Assembly: GCF_900143695.1 (NCBI RefSeq)
Contig: NZ_FRFE01000013.1
Coordinates: 87,384-151,383 of the forward strand
DNA: 64,000 bases
Direction of reading: 5' to 3'
From: Desulfopila aestuarii DSM 18488
GTDB taxonomy: Bacteria > Desulfobacterota > Desulfobulbia > Desulfobulbales > Desulfocapsaceae
The notes below the pieces were generated by a model. The model did no database searches. It was given only the letters and a program-made list of their open reading frames with translations, and was not told the DNA's origin. Made by a program: the position numbers and the translations under genes. Shown here piece after piece: positions 36,364 to 45,543 of the stretch (the first letter of the stretch is position 1; each line of letters begins with the position of its first letter).

Positions 36364-37484
36364 TGATCAGGACAGGTTTTCAGATCTTCACTCTCTGGAT
36401 ATATTTTTTGATAAACTATGGTTTCTAAAAGGAAACGTCTGCAGAAAAGTGGTCCCTCTTTACCATACCTAACTTTCATGAATGTCACAGAGAATTGAGG
36501 AGTTCACTCCTGCGATTCATGGAGTAAACTACGGGCCCCAAAAGCTCCATTCCCATCGGGGCTGGCGCAGCTGCTGCTTCATCAGCAACACGGACGTCTT
36601 TCGATACAACCAATTCACGTTATCCTACTGTTTTCTTTGCGGTATTTCGCGTACCGTGGAAGTAGCCTTCATACGTGCAGCATCTACTCCCTTCATAAGA
36701 TGTTCTGCTGACGCTGAACATCGCTATAAACATTTCTTCCATTTCCATCATTCTATCAGCTAGCTAGAGCACTTTAGAAACGACGTTTCTCCCATGTCAA
36801 CCAAAAGACCAAACAGGTATATCCCAACCACTATGTGGCCTATTTTTTCATATTGGTACTTTTGTCCCACCTCTGTTAGCCAATAGCTACAATTCCAAAC
36901 ATATATCAGAGTGCAAGAAACGAAAACTGGCGCCAACCCTTATTAATAGAGAGATGTATCAATTTAAAAAGTCTTGACAAGGGCGCGCGGTATCGAATAT
37001 TTTGGTCTCAACGTTGAATATGCATGACACCTTGCCCACAATTGGGTTATTGTCAGACCAGATAACCAGATTTCCAGTTCAGAGTTTTTTTTGCTGTTCA
37101 AATCTGGAAACCAGGTATACCGATTTGGCAAATATTGCATAATCTCGTTCTTGCAGCAAACCGTCATGCCAGAGGCGGCCAGCTGCGGTGAACAGGTGTA
37201 ACCGAGTAAGTAGAACTCGCAGGCACGTCTGCCCACCATTTGTCAACATATCGAGCCACAACCGCTCACACTCGGTTTACTCAGCTCGACACGTGCCTGC
37301 CCCTGTCGGCCCACCCGCAGCCAAGGCTCCCCACCGTGTCGTCAAGAAAAACGAGAGAAGCACTCGGTCCGATAATCCGAACGGCAACTGGAAGGGAAAC
37401 CCACCGGACAACCTGCACCGGAGATGAGGGTAATAACGCCTCGTTTCCGGTTCAAAACCATTTTTGACTCAAAATGAGGTATGT
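36364..37484. other. 1.1-kb non-coding gap before the lactate permease
   Basis: No ORF in this stretch has a good RBS, codon pattern or recognisable similarity, which is unusual in such a compact region. It is AT-rich up to ~37000, then GC-richer. It holds the complex inverted-repeat element at 37182-37321 and, at 36519-36562, a smaller interleaved pairing (ATGGAG/CTCCAT with GCCCC/GGGGC). It should also contain the lactate permease promoter. No tRNA is found. Confidence 0.6.
37182..37321. repeat. Interleaved inverted repeats with pseudoknot topology
   Basis: Three complementary pairs: GCTGCGG (37182-37188) with CCGCAGC (37315-37321); AACCGAGT (37200-37207) with ACTCGGTT (37270-37277); and GCAGGCACGT (37219-37228) with ACGTGCCTGC (37291-37300). 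The last two are interleaved (A-B-A'-B'), the order needed for an RNA pseudoknot, and the first pair encloses them. It ends 163 bp before the lactate permease start and could be a structured leader. Confidence 0.4.
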
Positions 37485-39176
37485 ATGTCACCAGCACTTT
37501 TAGCACTTCTGGCCGCGGCTCCGATACTCGTCGCCGCAGTACTCCTGGTCGGCCTTAACTGGCCTGCCCGTCGCGCAATGCCTGTTGTCTACCTGACCGC
37601 AGCTGCTATCGCTCTCTCCGTCTGGGGAATGAGCATCAACCGTATCCTTGCTTCAACTGTACAGGGCGTAATCATCACCATTTCAGTTCTGTGGATTATT
37701 TTTGGAGCCATCATGCTCCTTAACACCCTTCAGAACTCCGGCGCCATCACTACCATCCGCGCAGGCTTTACCAATATCAGCCCTGATCGCCGGGTACAGA
37801 CTCTTATTATTGCCTGGCTCTTCGGCTGCTTCATCGAAGGCGCTTCCGGTTTCGGAACCCCCGCAGCGATTGCCGCCCCTCTGCTGGTTGCCATTGGCTT
37901 CCCTGCACTTGGTGCCGTCATGATCGGCATGATGATCCAGTCCACTCCGGTTTCTTTCGGTGCAGTCGGCACCCCAATTCTTATCGGTGTTAAAAACGGC
38001 CTCGACTTTACCGCTATCAGCGAGCGATTGGTTAACGTTGGTTCCAGTTGGGAGACCTTCTTGCGCCTTATTACCTCTGAGGTTGCTGTCGGCCACGCCA
38101 TCGTCGGTACACTTATGCCATTCTTGATGGTACTTATGCTGACCCGGTTCTTCGGTAAAAACAAGAGCTGGAGTGAAGGCCTTGCCATGGCACCGTTCGC
38201 CCTCTTTACTGGTGTAGCCTTTACCGTTCCTTATGCTCTTACCGGTATCTTCCTTGGACCGGAATTCCCTTCCATCGTTGGTGCTCTTGTTGGTCTTGCC
38301 ATCGTTGTACCTGCTGCTAAAGCTGGATTCCTCACCCCGAAGCAATCATGGGATTTCGCTCCTCAGGAAGAGTGGCCGAAAGTCTGGTTCGGCAGCATCG
38401 TACCGAAAGCGCCGGCTGCAGATGAGAAAAAGATCTCCCTGGCAATGGCCTGGGTTCCTTACCTGCTTGTTGCCGGAATCCTTGTTGCAAGCCGTGTTTC
38501 TCCGCAGTTCAAAGGCATGCTGACAGGTGTTGCCACCGGCATGAAAGATATTATGGGTGAAGCCGGCGTCAGCGCCTCCATTCAGTGGCTCTATCTGCCG
38601 GGCGGCATCCTGCTGTTTGTCTGCCTGCTCACCATGTTCCTCCACAAAATGAAACCGGCCCAGCTCGTTTCTGCTGCCGCCGATGCCAGCAAGACTCTGG
38701 TAGGCGCAGGCTTTGTTCTGATGTTCACCATTCCCATGGTTCGTATTCTGATCAACTCTGGCGTCAACACTGCTGAGCTTGCATCCATGCCTGTTGCCAT
38801 GGCCAGCTTCGTTGCAGAGTCTTTTGGCTCCATCTACCCGATATTTGCTCCGACCGTTGGTGCCCTCGGTGCATTCATTGCTGGTTCCAACACTGTTTCA
38901 AACATGATGCTCAGCCAGTTCCAGTTTGAGGTTGCCAACGCCCTTTCCATCTCCGGCGCCATCCTCGTAGCCCTGCAGGCTATCGGCGCTGCTGCTGGCA
39001 ACATGATCGCAATCCACAACGTTGTTGCCGCATCCGCCACCGTAGGCCTCCTCGGCCAGGAAGGCCGGACCCCGCGAATGACCATCATTCCGACCGTCTA
39101 CTATGTCTTTGCAGTTGGCGCCCTCGGTATGGTCGCTATCTACATGCTCGGCATCACTGATCCGTTGGTTGGCTAA
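37485..39176 (+). CDS. lctP: L-lactate permease, LctP family
   Basis: A 563-residue inner-membrane lactate importer with about 13-14 helices. Family motifs include [59 protein letters not shown] sequence around residues 90-140, [11 protein letters not shown], and [14 protein letters not shown] with the C-terminal [18 protein letters not shown]. It uses proton or sodium gradients to take up lactate (or glycolate). ATG 37485 has GAGGT upstream; the longer ATG at 37464 adds 7 residues without support. It is transcribed alone, with its own terminator, between the two halves of the glycerol island. No lactate dehydrogenase lies in the window. Confidence 0.93.
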   Translation: MSPALLALLAAAPILVAAVLLVGLNWPARRAMPVVYLTAAAIALSVWGMSINRILASTVQGVIITISVLWIIFGAIMLLNTLQNSGAITTIRAGFTNISPDRRVQTLIIAWLFGCFIEGASGFGTPAAIAAPLLVAIGFPALGAVMIGMMIQSTPVSFGAVGTPILIGVKNGLDFTAISERLVNVGSSWETFLRLITSEVAVGHAIVGTLMPFLMVLMLTRFFGKNKSWSEGLAMAPFALFTGVAFTVPYALTGIFLGPEFPSIVGALVGLAIVVPAAKAGFLTPKQSWDFAPQEEWPKVWFGSIVPKAPAADEKKISLAMAWVPYLLVAGILVASRVSPQFKGMLTGVATGMKDIMGEAGVSASIQWLYLPGGILLFVCLLTMFLHKMKPAQLVSAAADASKTLVGAGFVLMFTIPMVRILINSGVNTAELASMPVAMASFVAESFGSIYPIFAPTVGALGAFIAGSNTVSNMMLSQFQFEVANALSISGAILVALQAIGAAAGNMIAIHNVVAASATVGLLGQEGRTPRMTIIPTVYYVFAVGALGMVAIYMLGITDPLVG

Positions 39177-39212
39177 TCTCAGCCCAACCGCAGTTCATTG
39201 TAGCATCTTCAA

Positions 39213-39250
39213 AAGTGCCCCCGGTTACATTACCGGCGGGCACTTTTTTT
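39213..39250 (+). terminator. Terminator after the lactate permease
   Basis: AAGTGCCC plus CCGGT pair with ACCGG plus GGGCACTT, with one C-C mismatch and a 6-nt loop, followed by a run of seven T. It lies about 37 bp past the stop. Confidence 0.92.
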
Positions 39251-39802
39251 GTTTCCTCTTCATCCACCCTCCTCACCAATCTCACCGATTCACGCCCACA
39301 ATCCTTCCCGGACATTTCCGATTTCGCTTTCTCATGAAAAGATCTACGGCCTGGAAACAGCCTTCCATCCCAAAGTTCGCCCCATGATGACGGCTCAATC
39401 CAAACCACTTCACGGGACATTACACGCTATCATTTCAGACACATAGGCAAGCATTATCAACCACCCCTCTCCACTGTAGGCATCAGAGGTTTCCGCCATA
39501 GACGAGTTTTCGATTAAAGCCAATGCAGGTTTCGTTTGTATAGTTCAATGTTTTCACTTGAACATAATTTGAAAGCAATTTATAAAGAAGATGTCAGGTC
39601 TGTAATGCGTCATCAGGTCGACGCATCTTTTTTGCGCATGCGTTTTTATTTGCGCCAGCTGCTGATGTTTTACCGCGATACAATAATTTACACATCTGAA
39701 CGAAGGCTAAGCTCGACAGGGGTAGTACGTTGAAGCCATAGCGCACTCCTCCTTTCCGACAGCTGCACATTCAGCCAATGTCCAAGCGAAAGGATTCTTA
39801 AA
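39251..39802. other. Non-coding region before glpABC
   Basis: 552 bp without a credible gene. It carries the operator-like motifs at 39507-39562 and a TACAAT (39679-39684) that could be a -10 element, with no good -35. AAAGGA precedes the glpA start. Confidence 0.55.
39507..39562. promoter_or_regulatory. Candidate GlpR operator block before glpA
   Basis: TTTTCGATTAA (39507-39517), CAGGTTTCG (39526-39534) and TTTTCACTTGAA (39551-39562). All three have counterparts before glpD, two of them exact. The two exact motifs start 44 bp apart here and 22 bp apart there, about four and two helical turns. Confidence 0.6.
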
Positions 39803-41431
39803 ATGACCTCCTCACCCACCAGCCAGGCAGGCACCGCCATTGAGACCGTCAAAACCGACGTGCTGATCATTGGTGGAGGTGCTACCGGAACCGGGATTAT
39901 GCGCGATCTCGCCCTCCGCTCCGTTCACTGTCGCCTCATTGACAAGCAGGATCTTTGCGCAGGCGCCTCCGGAGGCAATCATGGCCTGCTCCACTCGGGT
40001 GCCCGCTATGTTCTGAGCGATCCACATTCTGCCTCAGAATGCCGCGAAGAAGGCGAAATATTGAAACGCACCTCTTCCCAGTGCATCGAAAATACCGGCG
40101 GCCTCTTTGTTGCCGTGAAAGGCGATGATGAGGGTTTCATCAGGGATTTCCCTGCGCTCTGTCAGGCTGCCGGGATTCCGGTTCAGGAACTTACACCGAA
40201 AGAGGCCCTGGAACTTGAACCCCAGCTTTCAAAGGACATCATTGCGGCTTATGCCGTTCCTGATGCGACCATAGATCCGTTTCGCCTCGCTCTTGAAAAC
40301 GTTAATCATGCCCGCGAACTCAATGATTCGACCTATCACCCGCACACCACACTTTGTGACTTTGAAATTGGTGATGGCCGGATCATTGCAGCATTCTGTC
40401 GCGATAGCCGTACTGGCAAGGAATTACGCATCGTCGCCAAACAATATGTCAACGCCGGCGGTGCCTGGGCTATGGATATCGCCCGCCTGGCCGGCTGCAA
40501 CGACGTCAATCTCCTCTATTCCAAAGGCACCCTGCTGATCAGCCATGACCGCCTTACCACTCGGGTTATCAACAGATTGCGACCACCTGCCGACGGCGAC
40601 ATTCTGGTGCCAGGCGGTACCGTCTCAGTCCTCGGCACCACTTCACTTCGAACCGATGATCTGGAAAACGTGCGCCCTACCATTGCCGAAGTAGACAAAA
40701 ACGTTGTCGAAGGAACGGCCATGGTCCCGGCCCTTGCTCACGCTCGCTATATTCGCGCTTTTTCCCGGGTCCGGCCACTGGTGCAGCATGGGGATGACCA
40801 GAACGACCGTAATGTCGCCCGCAGTTTTGCCCTCATGAACCACGAGGACCAGAATCTCAATAATTTCTGCACGATCACCGGCGGTAAACTCACAACCTTC
40901 CGACTCATGGCGGAAAAGACCTCCGATCTGGTCGCGAAACGTTTGGGCAACACAGAACCCTGCACCACTGCAACAACCCCCCTACCCGGTGGCCAGGCCT
41001 GCAAATGGACCGAACCGGGTGCCTCACCAAAATACTGGTACGAGGCCAATAACTCAGAAGATATGATTCTCTGCGAATGCGAAATGGTACCGCAGTCGGC
41101 CATCGACCAGATCGTCCTCTGCGCCCCCGGCGCCGAAAACGAAATGACGCTGGAAGCAATCGCCCTCAGGTCCAGAGCTGGAAAAGGTCCATGTCAGGGC
41201 TCTTTTTGCGGCATCAGGATTGCCTCGTACCTCTATGACCGCGGATACTATCAGGACACAACCGGACTTCACCACATGAAGAGCTTTTTCAATGAACGGT
41301 TCAAGGGATTACGCACTATCATCTGGGGCCAGCAGGCCGCCCAGATGGAACTTGCTGAAGCCCTGCATTGCGGTCTGCTCGGACTCGACAGACTGGAAGA
41401 GAAGAAAACTAATAAGGCAGACAACGAGTAG
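39803..41431 (+). CDS. glpA: Anaerobic glycerol-3-phosphate dehydrogenase subunit A
   Basis: A 542-residue catalytic FAD subunit. The dinucleotide-binding motif is VLIIGGGATGTGIMRDLALRS (~residues 20-40), with ASGGNHGLLHSGARYVLSD following; the C-terminal part (~400-500) is a BFD-like domain with CECEMV...GKGPCQGSFCGIRIA, four cysteines suited to a [2Fe-2S] cluster. In E. coli GlpABC oxidises glycerol 3-phosphate during anaerobic growth and feeds menaquinone. The length equals E. coli GlpA. Upstream sites shared with glpD suggest common control. It is first of glpABC, 17 bp before glpB. Confidence 0.94.
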   Translation: MTSSPTSQAGTAIETVKTDVLIIGGGATGTGIMRDLALRSVHCRLIDKQDLCAGASGGNHGLLHSGARYVLSDPHSASECREEGEILKRTSSQCIENTGGLFVAVKGDDEGFIRDFPALCQAAGIPVQELTPKEALELEPQLSKDIIAAYAVPDATIDPFRLALENVNHARELNDSTYHPHTTLCDFEIGDGRIIAAFCRDSRTGKELRIVAKQYVNAGGAWAMDIARLAGCNDVNLLYSKGTLLISHDRLTTRVINRLRPPADGDILVPGGTVSVLGTTSLRTDDLENVRPTIAEVDKNVVEGTAMVPALAHARYIRAFSRVRPLVQHGDDQNDRNVARSFALMNHEDQNLNNFCTITGGKLTTFRLMAEKTSDLVAKRLGNTEPCTTATTPLPGGQACKWTEPGASPKYWYEANNSEDMILCECEMVPQSAIDQIVLCAPGAENEMTLEAIALRSRAGKGPCQGSFCGIRIASYLYDRGYYQDTTGLHHMKSFFNERFKGLRTIIWGQQAAQMELAEALHCGLLGLDRLEEKKTNKADNE

Positions 41432-41448
41432 GGGCCCGGAGAAAAAAC

Positions 41449-42744
41449 ATGACTTACGAAAAACGTGAATTTATCGCCGATCTCGCTGTTATCGGCTCAG
41501 GCCTTGCCGGCATGGCCGCCTCCATTTTTGCTCTCAAGCGAGGCATCTCCACCGCCCAGGCCGGCAACACCGGCGCTCTTGCCTACACCACCGGGTATCT
41601 TGACCTTTTGGGTGACGCCGGTACAGGGGCTGCCGAACACCTTGGCGATCCCTGGGCTGGGATCAGGGAGCTACAGAAGAGTCAACCCAATCATCCGCTG
41701 GCACGTGTTCCCGAAAACGATATCCATGAGGCTTTTACGGAATTCACTTCCTTCATCAGTGAATGCGGCATCGCCTATGGTGCACCAGGCAAGGTAAACC
41801 TGAAGGCGTTGACTCCGGCCGGAACCACTAAACCGACATTTTCCGTACCCGCCACCATGCAACCCGGCGTTGATGCCCTTGCCAGTCAGGCAAGATGTGT
41901 CATCATCGACTTCAAGGGGTTGCGGGGCTTCAGCGGCCGACAGGTAGTCGCAAATCTCAAGGATCGCTGGCCTGGACTGACAACTGAACGCGTTTCATTC
42001 CCCGATATGCCTATGGGAGAGATATATCCTGAGGTGATGGCACGTGCCCTTGAGGTTCCAGGCACCCGGGAAAAATTGGCTGACGCGATCAAAAGTGTTC
42101 GCGGGGATGCGCAGGTGATCGGTCTTCCGGCCATTCTCGGTATGCACAATCCGGATCTGGTCATGACCGAACTGTCCAGGCTGCTGGGTTGCCCGGTGTT
42201 TGAAATTCCCACCATGCCGCCATCGGTCCCCGGTATCCGGCTACGTGAGATGTTTGAGCAGGTCTTCCCGAAAAAGGGCCTCACCCTGGTTCCACAGCAG
42301 AAGGTTCGTTCCGTTGAGTTTGACACAGACTCGGTACAACTGGTACTGGCTGACAATCACGGCCCTATCATCATACACGCCAAGGCAGTGATTCTCGCAA
42401 CCGGACGGTTCTTAAGCGGCGGTCTTGAGGCTGAGCAAACCGGTATTGTCGAACCTCTTGTGAATCTCCCGGTAGCCCAGCCCACCTCACGGGACAGCTG
42501 GTACAGCATGGAATACATGGGCAGGGACGGACATGCGATTCACCAGTGCGGTATTCGTGTTGATGATGCATTCCGGCCACTGGACAAGGATGGTAAGGTT
42601 GTCGATCCCAGACTGTTTGCAGCCGGGGTCATACTTGCCCATCAGGACTGGATCCGCGGCCGCTGTGGAGCTGGTGTCGCCATCAGCAGTGCCTACCGTG
42701 CCGTTCAAGGTGCCGAGCAGATCATTCTTCAAAAGAACAACTGA
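41449..42744 (+). CDS. glpB: Anaerobic glycerol-3-phosphate dehydrogenase subunit B
   Basis: A 431-residue flavin-binding subunit, close to E. coli GlpB in length. The N-terminal FAD motif is LAVIGSGLAGMAASIFALKRG, and the C-terminal part has VILATGRFLSGGLEAEQTGIVEPL and RDGHAIHQCGIRVDDAFRPLD ending in AAGVILAHQDWIRGRCGAGVAISSA, typical of fumarate-reductase-like flavoproteins. It is thought to pass electrons from GlpA to GlpC. GGAG precedes the ATG; 82 bp follow before glpC. Confidence 0.93.
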   Translation: MTYEKREFIADLAVIGSGLAGMAASIFALKRGISTAQAGNTGALAYTTGYLDLLGDAGTGAAEHLGDPWAGIRELQKSQPNHPLARVPENDIHEAFTEFTSFISECGIAYGAPGKVNLKALTPAGTTKPTFSVPATMQPGVDALASQARCVIIDFKGLRGFSGRQVVANLKDRWPGLTTERVSFPDMPMGEIYPEVMARALEVPGTREKLADAIKSVRGDAQVIGLPAILGMHNPDLVMTELSRLLGCPVFEIPTMPPSVPGIRLREMFEQVFPKKGLTLVPQQKVRSVEFDTDSVQLVLADNHGPIIIHAKAVILATGRFLSGGLEAEQTGIVEPLVNLPVAQPTSRDSWYSMEYMGRDGHAIHQCGIRVDDAFRPLDKDGKVVDPRLFAAGVILAHQDWIRGRCGAGVAISSAYRAVQGAEQIILQKNN

Positions 42745-42826
42745 TCGCCACAACGATTCATTGACACATTCCAGGTCCACGGATCACACACCGATCTCAA
42801 AGGGCCTCATTAATAAGGACAACAGT

Positions 42827-44107
42827 ATGTCTGAAGCAAAAACGCCCACCATCAATTTCAAGCAAAAGGCCATGGAACTCCTGCCCGAGGGCGCAAGTTT
42901 CGATGCCTGCCTTACCTGTGGCCTCTGCTCTTCCGGCTGTCCGGCTTCCGGGCTCGAAAACATGGATCCCCGTAAGTTCATCCGCATGGCTATGCTGGGC
43001 ATGGACGAGGAACTCTCCACTACCCCATGGGTCTGGACCTGCACCCAGTGCAAGCGCTGCCAGCATGTCTGCCCCATGAACATCGATATCTCTCAGCTGG
43101 TTTTTCTGGCCCGTGGCAACTGGCCAAAAGATAAGAAACCATCCGGTATCGTCCGTTCCTGCGAACTGACACGCTCCACCGACTCTACCAGCGCCATGGG
43201 GCTACAACCTGACGACTTTGTCTTCGTGGTGAACGATGTTCTTGAAGAGGTGCGTGAGACGCAACCACAATTCAAGGATATGGTTGCCCCCATAGACAAA
43301 AAAGGCGCCCACTTCTTTGTCAACCAGAACTCTCGCGAACCAATGAGCGAACCGGATGAGATGGTACCGCTCTGGAAGATCTTCCATCTGGTCGGCGCCG
43401 ACTGGACCTACAGCTCAAAAGGCTGGGCAGCTGAGAACTTCTGCATGTTTTCAGGAGACGAAGCAGCATGGTACGAGGTAATAAAAACACGGGTCGATGC
43501 GACCAATGAACTGGGATGTGCAGTGTGGCTTAATACCGAATGCGGTCATTCCTATTACACCATGTGGAATGCCATTAACCGCTTCGGCATGGAGGCCAAC
43601 TTCAAAATAGAGAGTCTGGTCACCTACTATGCCCAGTGGATCAGGGAAGGGAAACTTCCGGTCAACTCTGATTGGAATACCAAAAACATTAAGTTTACCG
43701 TTCAGGACCCGTGCCAGATAGTGCGGAAAGCCTACGGCGATTCCATCGCCGACGACCTGCGGTTTGTCACCAAAAAGCTGGTTGGTGAGGAAAACTTTAT
43801 CGATATGCAGCCAAACCGCAGTGCGAACTACTGCTGTGGAGGCGGCGGCGGATTCCTGCAAGCGGGGATGACTGATCAGCGCCGGGCCTACGGCAAACGC
43901 AAATTCGATCAGATTATGGCCACCCAGGCCGATTATGTTCTCACCCCCTGCCATAATTGCCACTCGCAGATGGAGGACATCGGTCACTTTTACGGAGGAC
44001 AGTACCAGGTCGTGCACTTCTGGACCCTTATCTGCCTTTCTTTGGGCATTCTCGGGGAAAACGAGCGCACCTATCTCGGGCCCGATCTTGCCAACCTCGG
44101 GCTCTAG
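42827..44107 (+). CDS. glpC: Anaerobic glycerol-3-phosphate dehydrogenase Fe-S subunit C (HdrD-like)
   Basis: A 426-residue Fe-S protein. Two [4Fe-4S] motifs are near the N-terminus: CLTCGLCSSGCPASG (~residues 27-41) and CTQCKRCQHVCP (~75-86). A C-terminal cysteine-rich CCG domain follows, with CCGGGGGFLQAG and TPCHNCHSQMEDI (~residues 340-390), as in heterodisulfide reductase subunits. It should anchor GlpAB at the membrane and deliver electrons to menaquinone or another carrier. The ATG at 42827 has AAGGA upstream; a much longer frame from 42533 overlaps glpB and is not credible. The central region (~100-330) lacks the usual first CCG motif, keeping only a single NTECGHSYY. Confidence 0.88.
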   Translation: MSEAKTPTINFKQKAMELLPEGASFDACLTCGLCSSGCPASGLENMDPRKFIRMAMLGMDEELSTTPWVWTCTQCKRCQHVCPMNIDISQLVFLARGNWPKDKKPSGIVRSCELTRSTDSTSAMGLQPDDFVFVVNDVLEEVRETQPQFKDMVAPIDKKGAHFFVNQNSREPMSEPDEMVPLWKIFHLVGADWTYSSKGWAAENFCMFSGDEAAWYEVIKTRVDATNELGCAVWLNTECGHSYYTMWNAINRFGMEANFKIESLVTYYAQWIREGKLPVNSDWNTKNIKFTVQDPCQIVRKAYGDSIADDLRFVTKKLVGEENFIDMQPNRSANYCCGGGGGFLQAGMTDQRRAYGKRKFDQIMATQADYVLTPCHNCHSQMEDIGHFYGGQYQVVHFWTLICLSLGILGENERTYLGPDLANLGL

Positions 44108-44137
44108 CCCGCAAAAACCATATTTGTCGTTCTCCTC

Positions 44138-44944
44138 TCACTCCGGAAGTAGCAGGTATGTGCCTGCACGGTTTACTGCCTGCTCTTCCAGGAGTGATTC
44201 CAGTTCAATCTTCTCCCCGTCGCGATTGTAGCAGCCACGATACATCTTCAGCGCAGCCACCACCACTGCCATATTTTTCACTCGTTCCGCCTCAGGCAAC
44301 AGATGAGGATGTAGAGAAAGGTAGAGTTGTGGCCGGTGCTCATCAAGGTAACCGGACATTTCAGGCAGCAGGTTGAATTCCCCACCTTCGATATCCATTT
44401 TGATGGTGTCGAGAACCGGTCGCCCAATAAGGTTGAGCCAGTTTTCCCAGGTAAGGCAAAGTACATCCATACCGCGCGCCCCATCCGGCACCAGCAGGCT
44501 GGTCATGGAGTCGCCCCGCTTACCGCGCGGACTGGCCATGCGTTGCAATCCTTCTTCCGCCGCCAGCGCCAGATTAAACGGCATTACGTTTTCCAAACGG
44601 TTCAGCTGGATATTCTGCAGCAGAAAGCGATACGCTACCCGATCCGGCTCAAGACAGTAGACCTGCCGGCAGTTTCTGGCAGCATACAACACAGTGGGAC
44701 CGATCCAGGCCCCAATATCACAGTAGGTTTTCCCGGTGGTCAACAGACGGTCAAGGACCGCAAATGTTCGCGGCTCCCAACGGCCGTCATTCACCTTGTC
44801 CCAGAAATTCAGGTTTTCAGGATCGCACGAGAAATGTTGGTCTCCCATGCGGACCGCGATTTTACCCTGCAGACGGTACCAGGCTGTGCGCACCCATTCG
44901 TATACCACCATCACCGCCACCGTCTTATTCGTTTTTTCAACCAT
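44138..44944 (-). CDS. FkbM-family methyltransferase
   Basis: A 268-residue SAM-dependent methyltransferase. The SAM-binding motif is TYCDIGAWIGPTVLYAARN (~residues 74-92), with VYCLEPDRVAYRFLLQNIQLN and the FkbM hallmark IKMDIEGGEFNLLPEM (~residues 175-190). FkbM enzymes O-methylate sugars or natural products; glycan or lipid targets are possible. The start (ATG 44944) lacks a clear RBS and overlaps the preceding gene by 34 bp, so translation is probably coupled. Third gene of a lipocalin / ICMT-like / FkbM run. Convergent with glpC. Confidence 0.85.
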   Translation of the reverse strand: MVEKTNKTVAVMVVYEWVRTAWYRLQGKIAVRMGDQHFSCDPENLNFWDKVNDGRWEPRTFAVLDRLLTTGKTYCDIGAWIGPTVLYAARNCRQVYCLEPDRVAYRFLLQNIQLNRLENVMPFNLALAAEEGLQRMASPRGKRGDSMTSLLVPDGARGMDVLCLTWENWLNLIGRPVLDTIKMDIEGGEFNLLPEMSGYLDEHRPQLYLSLHPHLLPEAERVKNMAVVVAALKMYRGCYNRDGEKIELESLLEEQAVNRAGTYLLLPE

Positions 44945-45543
44945 TTTATCGGGATAAGCATGGAAACCTCATGCTGATAATTGCGATATCGTTCGCCATG
45001 TTCCGCCACAAGTTTTCTTTCCTCAAGAAATGTTCCGACAATGAAATATAGTGACAGCACTGTGGCCACCACAACTGACGACTGATGGTATACCGGTAAT
45101 GCAGACCAGAGAACAAGAAGTGAACCAAGGTACCAGGGATGGCGGGTCATCCCAAGGACTCCCTGCCGAGAAAATTGTTCATCAGCAGCCAAGGTCGATG
45201 GCTGCCGTTGCTCCCGAATCTGCCGAATACCCAGAAAAAAACCAAAATCGTATTGTTTCGATCCACCGCGAAACAGATAAAGGGCACAACCAAGCAACAC
45301 AACCCGTACCATTATCCAGCCTCCTTCCCATGAAAAAACCACATCACCGCGCATTGCAGCGGTGGCCAGCATTACTGGCACAAGGGTCAGAGCGCTAATA
45401 CAGTTATAGAGGAGCCGGAAATGAAAACGGTAAACACCGAGCAGTTTCTGGAGCTTTGAACTCACTGCCGGGGAAATCAACAGACTGTGGAGAGAACACC
45501 AACCCAACCAGCCGCAGACAAGGAGCATGAACTCCATCTTCAT
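44911..45543 (-). CDS. Isoprenylcysteine-methyltransferase-like / NnrU-type membrane protein
   Basis: A 210-residue protein with five or six hydrophobic helices. The C-terminal half has the ICMT/PEMT-type signature GMTRHPWYLGSLLVLWSALP followed by VGTFLEERKLVAEHGERYRNYQHEVSMLIP, in which RHP and EE(R) are the SAM-binding residues of this membrane methyltransferase fold. The substrate is unknown; bacterial members may methylate lipids or small molecules. The ATGA overlap with the upstream lipocalin gene (45540-45543) and a 34-bp overlap with the FkbM gene mark an operon. Confidence 0.8.
   Translation of the reverse strand: MKMEFMLLVCGWLGWCSLHSLLISPAVSSKLQKLLGVYRFHFRLLYNCISALTLVPVMLATAAMRGDVVFSWEGGWIMVRVVLLGCALYLFRGGSKQYDFGFFLGIRQIREQRQPSTLAADEQFSRQGVLGMTRHPWYLGSLLVLWSALPVYHQSSVVVATVLSLYFIVGTFLEERKLVAEHGERYRNYQHEVSMLIPIKWLKKRIRRWR

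Noticed and set aside
36964..37239. 91-codon minus-strand ORF in the 1.1-kb gap
   Set aside because: No RBS, no recognisable similarity and rare-codon-like composition; kept as non-coding.
37182..37321. tRNA-like or inverted MITE explanation of the interleaved repeats
   Set aside because: The order A-B-A'-B' is not that of an inverted duplication, no target-site duplication is visible and no tRNA cloverleaf or T-loop consensus can be drawn.
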